Part shown: piece after piece, positions 33,678 through 45,448 of the stretch
Numbering within the stretch: position 1 is the first letter of the stretch
Layout: each line of letters begins with the position of its first letter
DNA from: Dasypus novemcinctus
Taxonomy: Eukaryota; Chordata; Mammalia; Cingulata; Dasypodidae
DNA: 64,000 bases
NCBI RefSeq assembly: GCF_030445035.2
Contig: NC_080685.1
Coordinates: forward strand, 111,402,432-111,466,431
Direction of reading: 5' to 3'
Translations under genes and position numbers: made by a program
The notes under the pieces: generated by a model
Databases searched by the model: none
The model's input: the letters and a program-made list of their open reading frames with translations, nothing else
What the model was told of the DNA's origin: nothing

Positions 33678-35247
33678 CTCTGTCCTCTGAATTCAATTAT
33701 TGAATATTGTAACATACTACAATATTCAAAAAAAAACTTTAAATCAGTAACTGCTAAGTACAAAATCACATCACAATCAGTTTATAGAAATACACTTTGT
33801 CTTGGGGCAAAGTCCCCTCAGGCTGTAGAACTGTGCAATCTACAAAACAAGTTATCTGCTTCCAGTATACAAAGAGACAAACATAGGATAAAATTTGAAT
33901 TACCATAAGGAGAACTTGGGAGGGAAACATGAGTCACTGGTCCCCACAAGTTCTGAAAGCCTGCAGGGCATACTCTATTAAGTTTCAAAGTGCGAGAGTC
34001 ATTCTTAAGATGATTTCTTCTCCTTGAGGCCTCATGGGGACCTACCCTTTCCACAGGCTTTTCCAACAATCATTTTCTTGGTTTCCCCCTCATCAAGCAT
34101 CAAGCTCCAGTCCTCACCCTCCAAGAACATTGAGATGGTGGCAACATTGTCCCTAATCTCTGACCTATAGGCCCAGTCTCCTCAGAACAGTGAGTGGAGA
34201 CCTGGCCTTCCCTCATCTCTGGGGAACAGGTCCACCCTCTCTCCAGCCTGGGGCAGCAAAAACTCTCCCTGAACAGCAGGCTGGAGCATCCACCCTCTTC
34301 CAGTGCTGGGCCACACTTACCCTCTGTATATACATGGGTGGGGTCCTTCTCTTGACCTAAGGAGATATCTTAATTCCAGACCTCAGTTTTTATGAATTTC
34401 CTCTTTCTTTTTTTTTTTTTCCCCTCGCATTTCATGAATACATTTTTTTTTGTCTTTATTTTTTTAATATTACATTCAAAAAATATTAGGTCCCCATATA
34501 CCCCACACTCCCTTCACCCCACTCCTCCCCCTGAATTTCCTCTTAAAGCCATTTTCCCTTCCAGGTCCCTTTTAGTACAGGTTGACAGTGGTTCTGTTCA
34601 TACAGAGCTTGCAAAAAGCTTGTTGGTTTAGCATGCAGGAAACAGGAGTCCAGGCCATCAGACAGTAAGACTTTCTACAAGTCTTTCTTGGATAACAACA
34701 TTTTCAGTTCTGACTTACAAGTTCCAAGTTTAGTTAATTCTGCAAATTTGGCACTATTGCCTGGGGGTTTGATTTCCAGAGGCTTGGAATCTCCAGAATC
34801 AGCTTCTGTTTCCTTTGTGCCCAGCAGTTCAGATCTCAGCTTAATCTCTTTCATCTAGCATTTTGCTATAAGCTGCAAGGAGAAGCCAAGCCACATTCTC
34901 CGAGTTTACTTTGGAAAGCTCTTCAGCTAAATGTCCAGGCTCACCATTTTCAAATTTGCCTTCTATAAAACTTCAGGAATCAGTCTTGCTTTGTTCTCTG
35001 CAATATTAAAACACAGATTGCCTTTCCTCCAGTTTCCAATAATAGTTTCATCATTTCCTTCTAAGGCCTTGCCAGAAATAATTTTAGGCTCCATAGTACT
35101 ACCAGCAGTCTCTTCAAGGCAGGCTAGGCCTGTTACCGCAAGCATCTGACAGTTTCTCCAAAAAATATCCTTTACCCACTTAGAGAATCATTCCAGCATT
35201 TTTGGTAATTGCATCAGACTATACCCCACTCTCCTGGTACCAAATTC
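33678..35247 (-). mobile_element. Internal region of the MaLR/ERVL-like element
   Basis: 1.57 kb between the two LTRs, without a recognisable gag, pol or env frame. That fits the non-autonomous MaLR group. On the minus strand the sequence directly downstream of the 5' LTR is GAATTTGGTACCAGGAGAG, which resembles the primer-binding region of MaLR/ERVL elements. A purine-rich tract adjoins the 3' LTR. The stretch 34390-34520 ('cctcgcatttcatgaataca' and 'aggtccccatataccccaca') looks like a LINE-1 3'-end insertion. Confidence 0.65.
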
Positions 35248-35724
35248 TGTATTAGTCAGCCAAAGGGGTGCTGATGCAAAGTACCAAAATGTGTTAGCTT
35301 GTATAAAGGCTGTTTATTTGGGGTAAAATCTTACAGTTACAAGGCCATTAAAGAATCCATCTCAAAGCTGCTTTCTTACCAGAAATAACAGGTGATCTCT
35401 GCCTGGTCCCTCCTTCATTCTTACTCTTAAGGCTCCTTGGGCCCAGCTATGGGCTGTCAGGCAATGGCTCATCTCTCTTCCTGTGTATCTTCTTCTGTGT
35501 GTCTACTTGAGTGAGTGTCTGTTTCTAACAGCCCACCAAGGGGGCGGGGACTCAAACCTGAGTCACACCCTTCTAATAAGGTTGAATCAAAGCTCTAATC
35601 TTTTATCAAATAAACTTAAAACCTTTGAATTTAATACAGTCAAAGGGTATCACACCCAGAGGAATAGACCAGTTTACAAATAATAATCTTTTTGGTGATT
35701 CATAAATAATATAAAACTGCCACA
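35248..35724 (-). mobile_element. 5' LTR of the MaLR/ERVL-like element
   Basis: 477-bp LTR with intact termini (TGTATTAG on the left and TGCCACA on the right in plus-strand reading). It pairs with 33194-33677. Its junction with the primer-binding-like sequence at 35226-35247 sets the element's orientation as minus. Confidence 0.78.
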
Positions 35725-36647
35725 GGCACATATCATGACAGATTGAAAAGGACCATCACATTACACTGAAGAGTCTATAAAACATTAAGGACTACAAATT
35801 TGTCCTAGTACTATTCTGCAAAAATATATTTTTCTCTAGCAGCACTCAGCAAAGTAAGTAAAGGAGAAGAGATGACATTATGAGATTGATTCAGAGTTGG
35901 GAATGGGTTATATGAAGGTAGTGGGAGGAATGGGAGGGATTCAAGGTTGTTTGAGGTTTTGGTGACATAATGGTTTAGTTGGTTAAACCAAAATCTTGTG
36001 AGACAAGGATTCATTGAAATTGATGTCACCCATGCTGGAGATTTTCAGAGATGTGTGAATTATTTATACCAGTTGGTTGCTGTAATTTCCTCTTCAGGTC
36101 TATGCTAAAGTAGTGGGAGGTATTAAGGATAACCTCACAAGGATAAACACCGAGGGCAAGAGTCTTAGGAAAATTCAGTAGCCATCCCAGCAAAAGAGTT
36201 AGGAACCAGAATTTTAAGAACTTTTTTTCTTCTCCATATATGTTATGCCTTGTATTTCCCCTTTGCAATTATCATTAAAACATAAAAGGATCTCTTGCTC
36301 CCCTTTGGTGATAGCAAGGAAGTTATATCTGAGGAAACCTCATTCCAAACCTTGGAGAAACAAAAATTCAGGGGATGGGGCCTGTAGTAGTGGTGTAAAA
36401 GAAGGAAATCAGGCTGAGTCACGGGGGCTTTGGGGAACAGATCAGAGCTAGAGTGACGTGGGCTTGGAGAATTAAGAGAATATCAATTTGGTAACCTTTC
36501 CCCCTCTTGCCCTGCAGTGCCATGTAGGATTTAATTTCTTAGTATAGTCCTCTAGTTTCTTGAGCAATTTATGCATCTAACTTTGTATCACTTGTTTACA
36601 CATCTGTCTCCCCAATTAGACTGATTTCCTTCAGGGCAGAAAATGTG

Positions 36648-37134
36648 TGTAGCAGTTTGATATAGTTATGAATTCTGAGAACAGATACTGGATTATGTTT
36701 GTAAACTGGTCTGTACCTGGTCATGATTAACATATAATTAGGGCTTTGATTGGGCCTCATCAGTATGATGTTCAGTCCCTGCCCCTTGGTGGGTGGGGAC
36801 TCACAGATAAAAGACATGGGAAAGGACAGAGTTGGAACTTTTGCTCTTGGAGGTTTTGAGCTGGAGCCCAGGAAGTGAACACACAGGAGAACAACACAGA
36901 GGAATAGAGAGCCTCATGGTCTACAGCTGACCTTGTACAGAGAGGCATAGCTCTACAGCTGACCTTGTGAAGAAAACAGAGGCACTGAGCCCTGAAAAGA
37001 ACCCAGGAAGCCTGAACTCTGGCACACATCAGCAGCCATCTTCCTCCAACATGTGGCACCCAAATAAAAGCCCTTCATAAAAGCCAACAGATTTCTGGTA
37101 TTTTGCATCAGCACCCCTTTGGCTGACTAAAACA
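36648..37134 (+). mobile_element. Solo MaLR/ERVL-like LTR, inserted in an L2/MIR relic
   Basis: Same LTR family as 33194-35724 but on the plus strand: it starts TGTAGCAGTTTGATAT and ends TTTGGCTGACTAAAACA. The sequences on its two sides ('ttccttcagggcag' on the left; 'ccatgttttattcatgca' and 'acagggcctggtgcatagag' on the right) together read as one old L2/MIR-like relic. No convincing target duplication remains. It lies 260 bp upstream of exon 4. Confidence 0.72.
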
Positions 37135-37393
37135 CCATGTTTTATTCATGCAGATTCCTCAGCCCCAACACAGGGCCTGGTGCATAGAGGTGTTTAATAA
37201 ATATGAGAAGTAGATAATATCGTAGCAAGCCCCAAAGCTGTGTGTTGTCGGTAGTAATGTCAGTGGTCCATACATTGACCTCATCTTATAGTCTTTTTAG
37301 CAATTGTAAAACAAGGAGTCACTTCTCTCCCTATTTAGGTGTTTTCTTTTATGAAAAAAGAAGCTAAAGTCCTAATGAGAATTATTATTTTAG

Positions 37394-37589
37394 GTTATTG
37401 ATGAAATTTATCGTGTATTGAGATATGTCAATTCTACCAGAGCCCCTCAGCGAGCTCATGAAGTACTTCAAGAGTTAAGGGATATTTCCTCCATGGCAAT
37501 GGAGTACTTTGATGAGAAAATTGTTCCAATTCTAAAGAGGAAATTACCAGGATCAGATGTATCTGGAAGACTCATGGGCTCTCCTCCAG
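37394..37589 (+). CDS. FBXO28: FBXO28 coding exon 4
   Basis: A 196-bp exon between 'attattattttag' and CCAG|gtaact. It encodes residues 173-237 ('VIDEIYRVLRYVNSTRAPQR' to 'GRLMGSPP') plus the first base of the next Val codon. The segment is helical and highly charged, with the block 'AHEVLQELRDISSMAMEYFD' and the basic 'ILKRKLPG'. It forms the middle of the protein between the F-box and the C-terminal coiled coil. It starts in phase 0 and ends with one base of a codon, matching exon 5 exactly. Confidence 0.92.
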
Positions 37590-38224
37590 GTAACTCTTAT
37601 TTATAATATGTTCAGTTTATAATAACATTCATACGTAGTCTTGTAACTTGCTTTTTTCTCTTAACCATATATCTCAATTTTCTATGTCAGCTCATAACTG
37701 ATCCTTTACTGTTAGACATATATGTTGTTTCCAGTTTTTCAGTAACTCTGAAGAATAATTTTGTGGCAAAATCTTTGTACATATCCACAACTATTGACTT
37801 AAAATAAATTCATTAGAAGTAGAATTGCTGGGTGAAAGATTATATATATGTATGTTGATGAAATATTAATTTTTTAAAGAAATATATCAGATAAAATAAA
37901 AATTCTTCATGGAAATATTTTATTAATTATATGAGCCTCAGAAATATCTGGCTGCTATTTTAAAAGACAGGGTGCATAAAGCTATTTTGAACATTGTCCC
38001 TTCTTCTGTGGTAGGTGTTTTGCAAAAGCATATTGAGTCCTAGACATTTGTGCAGTTATCTACCAAAAGAGAAAATGTTCAGTGTCCTCACACCTTGGAA
38101 ATAGTTTAAATTAGGAAAGGTTTTTAATAAAACTTGGTTTTATTTGGATTAGTTAGCTCTGTACAGTACTCAGTGAGTTAGCTGAATGGCTTTCTGTAAT
38201 AATAATAAAGCCTATTGCATCTCA

Positions 38225-38460
38225 GCATTAATGCATCTGTTATTTATTGAGTACGTATTATACGCACAGCACTGTAGTATGTCCTGTGAAGACTAAAAAA
38301 AGTGTAGTACGTAGTGTTTGCTCTCAAGGATCTTACTGTTTCAGAAGGTAAGACATATCAGACTCAAAGTTAAATTATCATAGAAAAGAAAACTATTTTA
38401 AGGCAGTGTCTAATTAAATGCCAGATGAGTATCAAAGATTCTTGAAGAAAAGGAGATCAT
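38225..38460. repeat. L2/MIR-like relic in intron 4
   Basis: 'ttattgagtacgtattatac' and 'tgctctcaaggatcttactg' resemble L2-associated sequence. Diverged. The remainder of intron 4 (37590-39190) holds nothing else I can name. Confidence 0.45.
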
Positions 38461-39189
38461 TGTTGACTTGTCTCAGACATCAGAAGAGGTAAGAATTGAT
38501 CTGAGCCTAGATGTATGAATGGAAGTTGGATAAGGAGAGAGGGAAGGAAGAATGTATCAGTCAAGGAAAATACTATGGTTATATAGATTTATAAGAAGGG
38601 AATTAGCATGATGCATTTAGGGTATGAATAGATACACCTGGTCCTTTTAGAAGACTTTCAGGAGATAAGAGTAAAAAAAAATTTATTAGTTGATTTTATG
38701 CCCATGGTATTCATTACCTCCCTAGCCATCCTGCACCATGTCAGAAATTCTTCATGTGATCATGCCTTGTTATATTCCCACTTTTTGATGGGAGTTTCCA
38801 TTGTTTGACTGAAGTCGATACCTTAGTATATGACATGATCGTCCTGTACTTCTAACTTGAAATTTTATGTATGCTTATGGAAAATAAGATAGACAATAAC
38901 TTTTTTCTAATTTTGCTACCAGTATTTTCTTAGTAAATCCTAAAAATGTTTTTAATATTTTAAATCCAAGTTTATGCCTTTAAACACCCATATTTGTTGG
39001 CAGTCCATATATTGCTACTTGAGCATGAGAATCAGAATTCAAACTCATTTATGGCTAAAAACAAGGCATCTGGTGAATTCATAGACCAAGTAGATTGCAA
39101 AGAAGTAGAATAATCAGAAGTGATGTAGTAAGAAGATTCCACTTTGAAATTTTCAAAGTTTAGTTAACCAAATATTACTGGTAGGGAAT

Positions 39190-39630
39190 TATTTGTTTTT
39201 TTATTGTGGTAAAATATATAAAACAGAATTTACTATTTTACCCTTTTGCGAAAGTGGCATTCATTTTACAATGTTGTGCTATCATCACCACTTCCATTAC
39301 TAAGACTTTTCAACCTAAAACAGAAACTCTGTACCCATCAAGCAGTAACTCTCCATTCCCTTCCCACTAGCCCCTGATAACCTGTAATCTTACTGTCTCA
39401 GTATCTTCTTATTCTAGATATTTCATATAAATGGAATCAAGCAATATTTGTCCTTTTATGTCTGGATTATTTCACTGAGCAAAATGTTTTCAAGTTTCAT
39501 CCACATTGTCGCATGTATCAGAACTTCATTCCTTTTTATGGCTAAATAGTATTCCATTATATGGATATACCATATTTTGTTTATCCATTCATCTGTTGAT
39601 GGACACTTGGGTTATTTTTCTACCTTTTGT
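39190..39630 (-). mobile_element. LINE-1 3' region ending close to exon 5
   Basis: Antisense L1 sequence: 'tttttattgtggtaaaatat', 'catttcatataaatggaatc'-like text, then 'aaatagtattccattatatg' and 'catctgttgatggacacttg'. It ends roughly 55-60 bp before the exon 5 acceptor, so it makes up nearly all of the last 500 bp of intron 4. Confidence 0.8.
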
Positions 39631-39688
39631 CTGTTATGGGTAGGGAAGCATTTCAAGTGATTGATCATTTTATACTGTTTCTCCACAG

Positions 39689-40083
39689 TCCCAGGACCCT
39701 CTGCAGCCCTAACGACAATGCAGCTCTTCTCCAAGCAAAACCCTTCAAGACAAGAGGTTACCAAGCTCCAGCAGCAGGTTAAAACAAACGGTGCTGGTGT
39801 GACTGTTCTCAGGCGTGAAATTTCTGAGCTCCGCACCAAAGTGCAGGAACAGCAGAAACAGCTTCAAGACCAGGACCAGAAACTGCTAGAGCAGACACAG
39901 ATCATAGGTGAACAGAACGCACGGTTGGCAGAGCTGGAGCGCAAACTGCGAGAAGTAATGGAAAGCGCAGTAGGAAACTCCTCAGGATCTGGGCAGAGTG
40001 AGGAATCTCCTCGGAAACGAAAAAAGGCAGCAGAAGCCATAGACTCTCTTAGGAAATCTAAACGTCTTCGGAATAGAAAATAA
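39689..40083 (+). CDS. FBXO28: FBXO28 coding exon 5 (coiled coil, nuclear localisation, stop)
   Basis: The terminal coding exon follows 'tactgtttctccacag', completes Val238 and runs to TAA at 40081-40083 (residues 238-368). A Gln/Glu/Leu-rich coiled coil spans about residues 259-329 ('VTKLQQQV' through 'ELERKLREVM'). A Ser/Gly linker follows, then the basic clusters RKRKK (346-350) and RKSKRLRNRK (359-368), which are probable nuclear-localisation signals. Ser344 lies in an S-P-R-K context, matching the CDK phosphosite reported for human FBXO28. That work linked FBXO28 to non-degradative ubiquitylation of MYC, which is literature knowledge and not visible here. There are no stops or frameshifts. 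Confidence 0.94.
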
Positions 40084-41445
40084 ACTGGAATGTGGTCCTA
40101 GCTCCAGAGGAAGGCGTGGCTTAGTTGCTTGAGCAGTTATGCATATCAGGACGCTGTGGACAGCACGGTGTTCCCTTAGGCTTCTAGGCTTTCAGAACAC
40201 AGTTTAACTTGAACTCTCATGGTTGGGACATTCTTTTCCTGCTTCTCCTGGTTGTACTGATGCACAGAATCTTTTTACTTTGCAATAGATTTGTACTAAC
40301 GAGACCTGGTCTATCATGTTTTGAGGAGTTAACTTTTTTCCTGTGCAGATAATGTTTAAAGTAACCTTGTTTCTGCATATATGCACATTACATAAGGATC
40401 TTATACAAACCCAGTCATGACAGACTAGAAGTTAACTTTAAATACAGAAAATGTCCTGTTCACTTGAAAGGAAAGACCTACTTTTTAAATGGACACTATC
40501 TTGTTTTAAAAAAAAAAAAACAAAAAAACAAGTTGATTTTTTTTGTTCTAAGTGACCTTTGTCTGGAATGTCTGAGAAGTAGTTAATGCTTTTTGGTATT
40601 GAAGTAATGGGTAACTAAAATGGACTTTCATAGTATTGACTGTAGAAGGGGCCTCTACAGTATTGACTATATATTTTTATAAACTACTGGTAAGGGATTT
40701 ACCCAGTTGTTATATACATGTTTTCCAATCTCTCTAGGGGGCCATGTCCTACATTTGCATGGATGGATGCATGCATTGCATAGTCAGCTCACTTAAAAAG
40801 CTCTTGCACTGGTATTAATCTTGAACCTCTGTACTTCTCTACTTTTTAGAGCAGCTTCTTAGATTATTTAAGCGCTTAGCATCTTCCACCACAACAGGTT
40901 GCCCCTAGAGAGGAAATTGTTAGTCCATTTGTCCTCCAGTTTTAAGGGGCAAGAGAGTATTGACTCCCATTGCTTTATCTTTTCTCTGTAGGGTTCAGGT
41001 GCACTGGCTAAGGCAGAACCCCAAATTCCAAGGCTCTTTCTGTCAATATTGGACCTCTGGTAATGAGTACTTACTCACTTTTGTGTTGCTCATTGATCAA
41101 ATGTGGTGATTGAGGAGCAGCATGACTTGTATGATGCAGCTTTGCAATTGAAGCAAGATTCATTGAAGAAAACTGTACTATGAAAAAGCCTTTTGAGCAT
41201 TTCGTTTGCGGGGGGGGGGGGACTTAGCAAAGCTTTTTAATGTTGATTTCAAGTTTTCCTTATTTTACAATTTTAAAAGCTTTAATTTTTTTTGCACTCC
41301 TCTTTTGAGCTTGTAACTGGAAAAGTATGTCTTGCACTGTTCAACCTTCTGAGGGATCACTTTAACAACCTCCAAATTTTGTACAGTGGTTATTTTCCCC
41401 AGTTGTATGTTTTTCAGACATTAACTATCACAGTCTTATTTTTTT

Positions 41446-41570
41446 CCTTTTTATTTTTTATTTTGAAATAATTTCAAATTTAAAAGACAGTTGCAGAAAT
41501 AATAGAAACCCCGTACAGAAAACTGCCATATTACCCCCACAGCCCCAGATCTACCACTAGTTTTATTTTA
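41446..41570 (-). repeat. Old LINE-1 3' UTR fragment in FBXO28 3' UTR
   Basis: 'gaaataatttcaaatttaaa' followed by 'gacagttgcagaaataatag' is typical of ancient L1 3' ends. It is the only clear repeat inside the proposed 3' UTR. Confidence 0.55.
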
Positions 41571-44438
41571 ATGTACTAAATGATGTGGCTGTTATTCGAC
41601 TGTTAGATTCTTTTAAATAACTGTTGCCTTGTGTTTCAGTTATTTAAGGTAAATTTGGGTATAAAATAGAAAACGCTCCCTTTCCAGGTAGGAGTCTGAC
41701 AGCTGTGTAAACCTGGGGTTTGGGCACGTACGTACGTTGAATAAAAGCGCAAGGTTGCCGCCTTCACAAGCTTTCAGCATAACATGGTTATGCGTCCTTT
41801 AGATTAACCCCACCAAATGAAACTTTTTCCTATCCATTTTTAATACTGTCCTTAGATTTTGATTGATTCTATGTCTAACTTTGAAATTCCATTTACAATG
41901 TAGTATGTTTTAAATGAAAAACCATAAAGTAGCATCCAAGTGTTTCATGGTTTGTTGGGAAGATAATTTTAAAATAAACAATTTCCAAAAAAAAATTTGT
42001 CAGCCAAGGTTATCCATAAAAGTCCCTGTCTGGAACTCATTTTCTCAGCAGGTCTCATTTTTGTAATCATAGGATTTAGCCATATTGTCATAACTTTGGA
42101 GGATTGGAATACTCATGGCCTTTAATAATTTGCTTTTCTGGTGTTGGAAGTCTTTTTAGAGTAACAAAGTACATGTGTACAGGTTTACTAAGAATGATCC
42201 TTATGCATCAAAGGAATGTAGCCTCAGATTATTTGATAGATGTTCATGAATTAACAAGATTTTCCTGAATTTCTTTATAAACTACATCTAGATACCCTAA
42301 ATGGACCTGTAGTCTTCCTTTAGTGAATATGAGTAAAGGGCTTTCATAATAAACATTCACACTTTGAGAAGATAAGTTTTCAATTCCAAAATCCAAATAT
42401 CTGCAGCATACACTTGTAATCACGTGTCCATTAGGCTGATGAGTTGCATTTATTAATGCATGAATGTTCCATAACAGTAGGAGAATAAAGCACTACAGTT
42501 ATTTAAGTCTTAAATCAGACTAGCTAAGACAAGTTAGGGAACTGCTTTCACCATTAATCAGGACAGTTATTTGATAGCTGTTATATTTGCATTTGCTTAG
42601 CATAATGTTTAAGCTTCAATAAATTACAAATTATTTTGAGCAACTAAAACTTGACATATGTTATAGCAAAATTGTAAATTAGCTACCTGAGAGAGAACCA
42701 TCCTGCCCTGCAATATAAGTTAGTAATTTAAATGCTGTGTGTTTTTAATATTATGTTGTCCTAGAGCAACATTTCATAAAGTATTCCCATCATCTTCGTT
42801 GGCTGTTTTTCAGAGTAGAGTTCTCTATTTTAATAGATCATCCCCACTTGTAAATTTATTATGGAACAACACTACAGACCTGTTACAGAATGTGAAAAGG
42901 CATATATAAGAAATTAAGATTGGCCCTATTCCTTCACCCCAGTCAGATCCTCTGCTTTTCTCCTGCATGGACTTGGTTTACTTACTTCTGACGTGACAAA
43001 ACTGTTGTTTTTCAGACTCCTCTTTTGTTGTATAGAGCCTGGAAATAATGGGGCAAACACATGTATTCAGAGTGATCTTAACTGTTTTTAAAGACCACTG
43101 GGGTACCATCAGGTCAAGAGCCACTGTGTTGGAAACAACTTCTTTTGTAAAACATGATTTGGAGTGCTGAACTTTACAGGGGCTTGCCTTAATCTCTAGT
43201 AGTTTCAAGATGTATGCGCTATTGTTCTACATGTTAAAATGTTAAAATATTCTATGTAGCCCCAAAGGTGGGTAAAACAGAGTATAAGTAATGCCTAAAT
43301 AAATAAGCTAAAAGGTGTCACTACAGCTGGATTTTTGAGAGAAAATGGGCATATGGAAATAGGCTATGTGTAATAAAAATAATGGCACCTTAAGATTGCA
43401 CTATTTTATGCATTATTTTATATGCCATTTCATAGCCTGCACTTTAATCTCCAAAGAAACAATGTATTACGTCCCAGTTGTTCCTTATTAATAAATTTTT
43501 CCTGAGACAGGGAACCTAATTCTATTTTACTATACTGAATTAGTTTCTTGGAGGTGGATTCCTTTTGAGTTCTCTATTTCCTTAGCCATAATATTTTCTA
43601 GGATCTGGGAACTCCCTATCTTGTCTATTTCCAACAATATATAATCTTAATTTAATATAATGTAAATCTCATTTTTGGTGATCAGCACATTCTTATATCC
43701 TACTCTATCAGTGAGTACCCATTTGTTACACTTACTGAACCCCCTAAAAACATCATGCCGTAAGTAAAGTTTGAAGCTGGGGATAAAAGGCATTCTGAAA
43801 GGAAACATCCTGTATGGTGCAGTCTCTTGGAAATGGCTGGTTCTGATAGGAAATCTAACAGATACTATCCAATTCTTTGACTTGGGATATATATGCATTC
43901 CTCTAGTACACAAAAGGTTAGTAAGTTTAAAAAAACTACTTTAAAAAAATAACAGACTTCTATAGCCTGCCCCCTGAGGCAAATTATTTTTTTTAAAAGG
44001 TACTAAAGTAATCTACAAAAGGAGACATAATTAATTGACCACTGTTTGCCATGATTTTACTTTCAGTAGCAATATAATTATATTGGTGATAAAGATGATA
44101 GGCTTACGTAATGTTGGCCTTTTCCAGCATCCTAAGAATGTTAAATTTCTAAAGTTCAAAATTAACCAAACTTTTCCTATTATGTCTGAAGAAAACGATG
44201 AGATTTAGAGGCATATAGGAAATATATTAGGTCCATTGCTATAGTATATTGGTCCATATTCAAGCTAGACCAAAAGATCAAAAGTGTTTAAAATTCCTTT
44301 ATGTGGTACCATGTCTGTTTACTTATGCTCGTGGGCAACAGTAAATTACTAGTTTACCTTCTGGAATTTTAATTGTTTATGACCTAATTCAATTATTGGA
44401 AAATGAAAAACACTCCTGGTCACACAACAGGGTACGGA

Positions 44439-44444
44439 AATAAA
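44439..44444 (+). terminator. FBXO28: Candidate distal poly(A) signal of FBXO28
   Basis: AATAAA followed by GT-rich sequence (tgtgttgttacc, then a T/G-rich run to about 44485). That is the expected layout of hexamer, cleavage site and downstream element. It is the last good candidate before clear repeats resume with a MIR at 44525. Confidence 0.45.
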
Positions 44445-44524
44445 TGTGTTGTTACCAGTGCTACTTGTTTTCTTTGTATTTCGTGCACAAAAAAATATGA
44501 AAGCAAATACCGTATTAATAGCAG

Positions 44525-44690
44525 CCATCGCTTGAAGCAGTGTACTGTGTGGGTTTTACATATGTTACTTTAGTCCTCACAGCCACCTTGCAAAGCAGGT
44601 TTTACTCTACGTGGGGAAGTTGACCTCAAGCCTCTAGTCCACAGTGTTACACGAAGCTTATGTCCTTCCCGCTACATTGTGCTACATTCT
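44525..44690 (-). repeat. MIR relic
   Basis: 'ttacatatgttactttagtc' and 'ctcacagccaccttgcaaag' are recognisable MIR sequence in antisense. It marks the start of repeat-rich intergenic DNA. The stretch 44690-45435 has no recognised feature apart from a mildly CpG-rich patch at about 45280-45360. Confidence 0.6.
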
Positions 44691-45448
44691 AAAAATGCTG
44701 GGAGCTATGAGTTAGACTCTAAGTTGCATTAATTCTAAATTCTAAGGTAATAATAAACATATACTCATTCCATATATTAACTAGAAGCAGTCAATGCCAA
44801 AATCACATGCTAAGGAGAGCATATGGAACTTGAGAGCAGGAAGAAGTTGGACCTGGAAGCAATTTTTATCCTAATGGTTTTTGGCACTGGATTCACCCTA
44901 GGCATGCAAATAGAAGAAAGCATTTTTATGGCTTCTAGAACCTATGTACTCTTAAGTAGGGAGGCAGTCCCAGGGGTAGACATCGTCTGAGGCCTCTAGC
45001 ATAGGCTTATAGTTCCCCTACTGTATATATAAAACACGTGCTGCCCGTCAGTACAGACATAGTAACCGCCAATTCTTTTGCCCTGCCAGGGAAGAATACA
45101 GGTTGTTCCAAACTTCCAGCTCCAAAACTAAATACTAGAGTTTCAGTAATCGGACAAATCCTTTTTATCTCTTAAAGGTATAAGGAGGGTTGAGAATTGC
45201 TCAAAACAAAGTTCTCTGAGAAAAACTCTTCTCTGGTAGGTGCTTTACGTAGTCTGTCCACACTTGATGTTCACAAAGAAAGACGAGACGTGACGTGACT
45301 GCCGACGTGTCGGGGTGAGAGCAGTGCCGGCAGCTGTCCCAGCGCCAGTGCTGCGTTCCAGTCATCCAGATGCCACAGCAAGGCCAGGAGAACTAAGGCT
45401 GCTGCTGTACATCCCAGTCTTCAGAAGGTAGATCAGGGTGGAAATCTT

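Larger units (their letters stand above)
17520..37393 (+). other. FBXO28: FBXO28 intron 3 (19.9 kb)
   Basis: This is the largest intron, ending at an 'attattattttag' acceptor. It carries most of the intronic mobile elements. Stretches with no recognised feature are 17520-18680, 19770-20849, 22137-23230, 25431-26033, 31700-32500 and 35730-36640. They are AT-rich and without convincing exons. Short A- and T-runs and a TA repeat near 20688-20700 occur. Confidence 0.85.
40084..44460 (+). other. FBXO28: FBXO28 3' UTR (extent inferred)
   Basis: After the stop, some 4.4 kb is free of DAS-SINEs and nearly free of LINEs, the longest such stretch in the window. That fits a retained 3' UTR. AATAAA hexamers occur at 41740-41745, 42484-42489, 42618-42623, 43372-43377, 43490-43495 and 44439-44444, so several polyadenylation sites are possible. 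A run of 12 G at 41210-41221 and an A-rich stretch at 40508-40530 are notable. The true end cannot be fixed from sequence alone. Confidence 0.55.

Noticed and set aside
37190-37390. Possible extra exon just upstream of exon 4
   Set aside because: The region is an L2/MIR relic and AT-rich intron. The exon 3 to exon 4 join is already in frame and complete without it.
45280-45360. Mildly CpG-rich patch as a possible promoter of a downstream gene
   Set aside because: Too short and without a following coding exon or splice donor that I can support. No sign of the expected neighbouring gene in the window.
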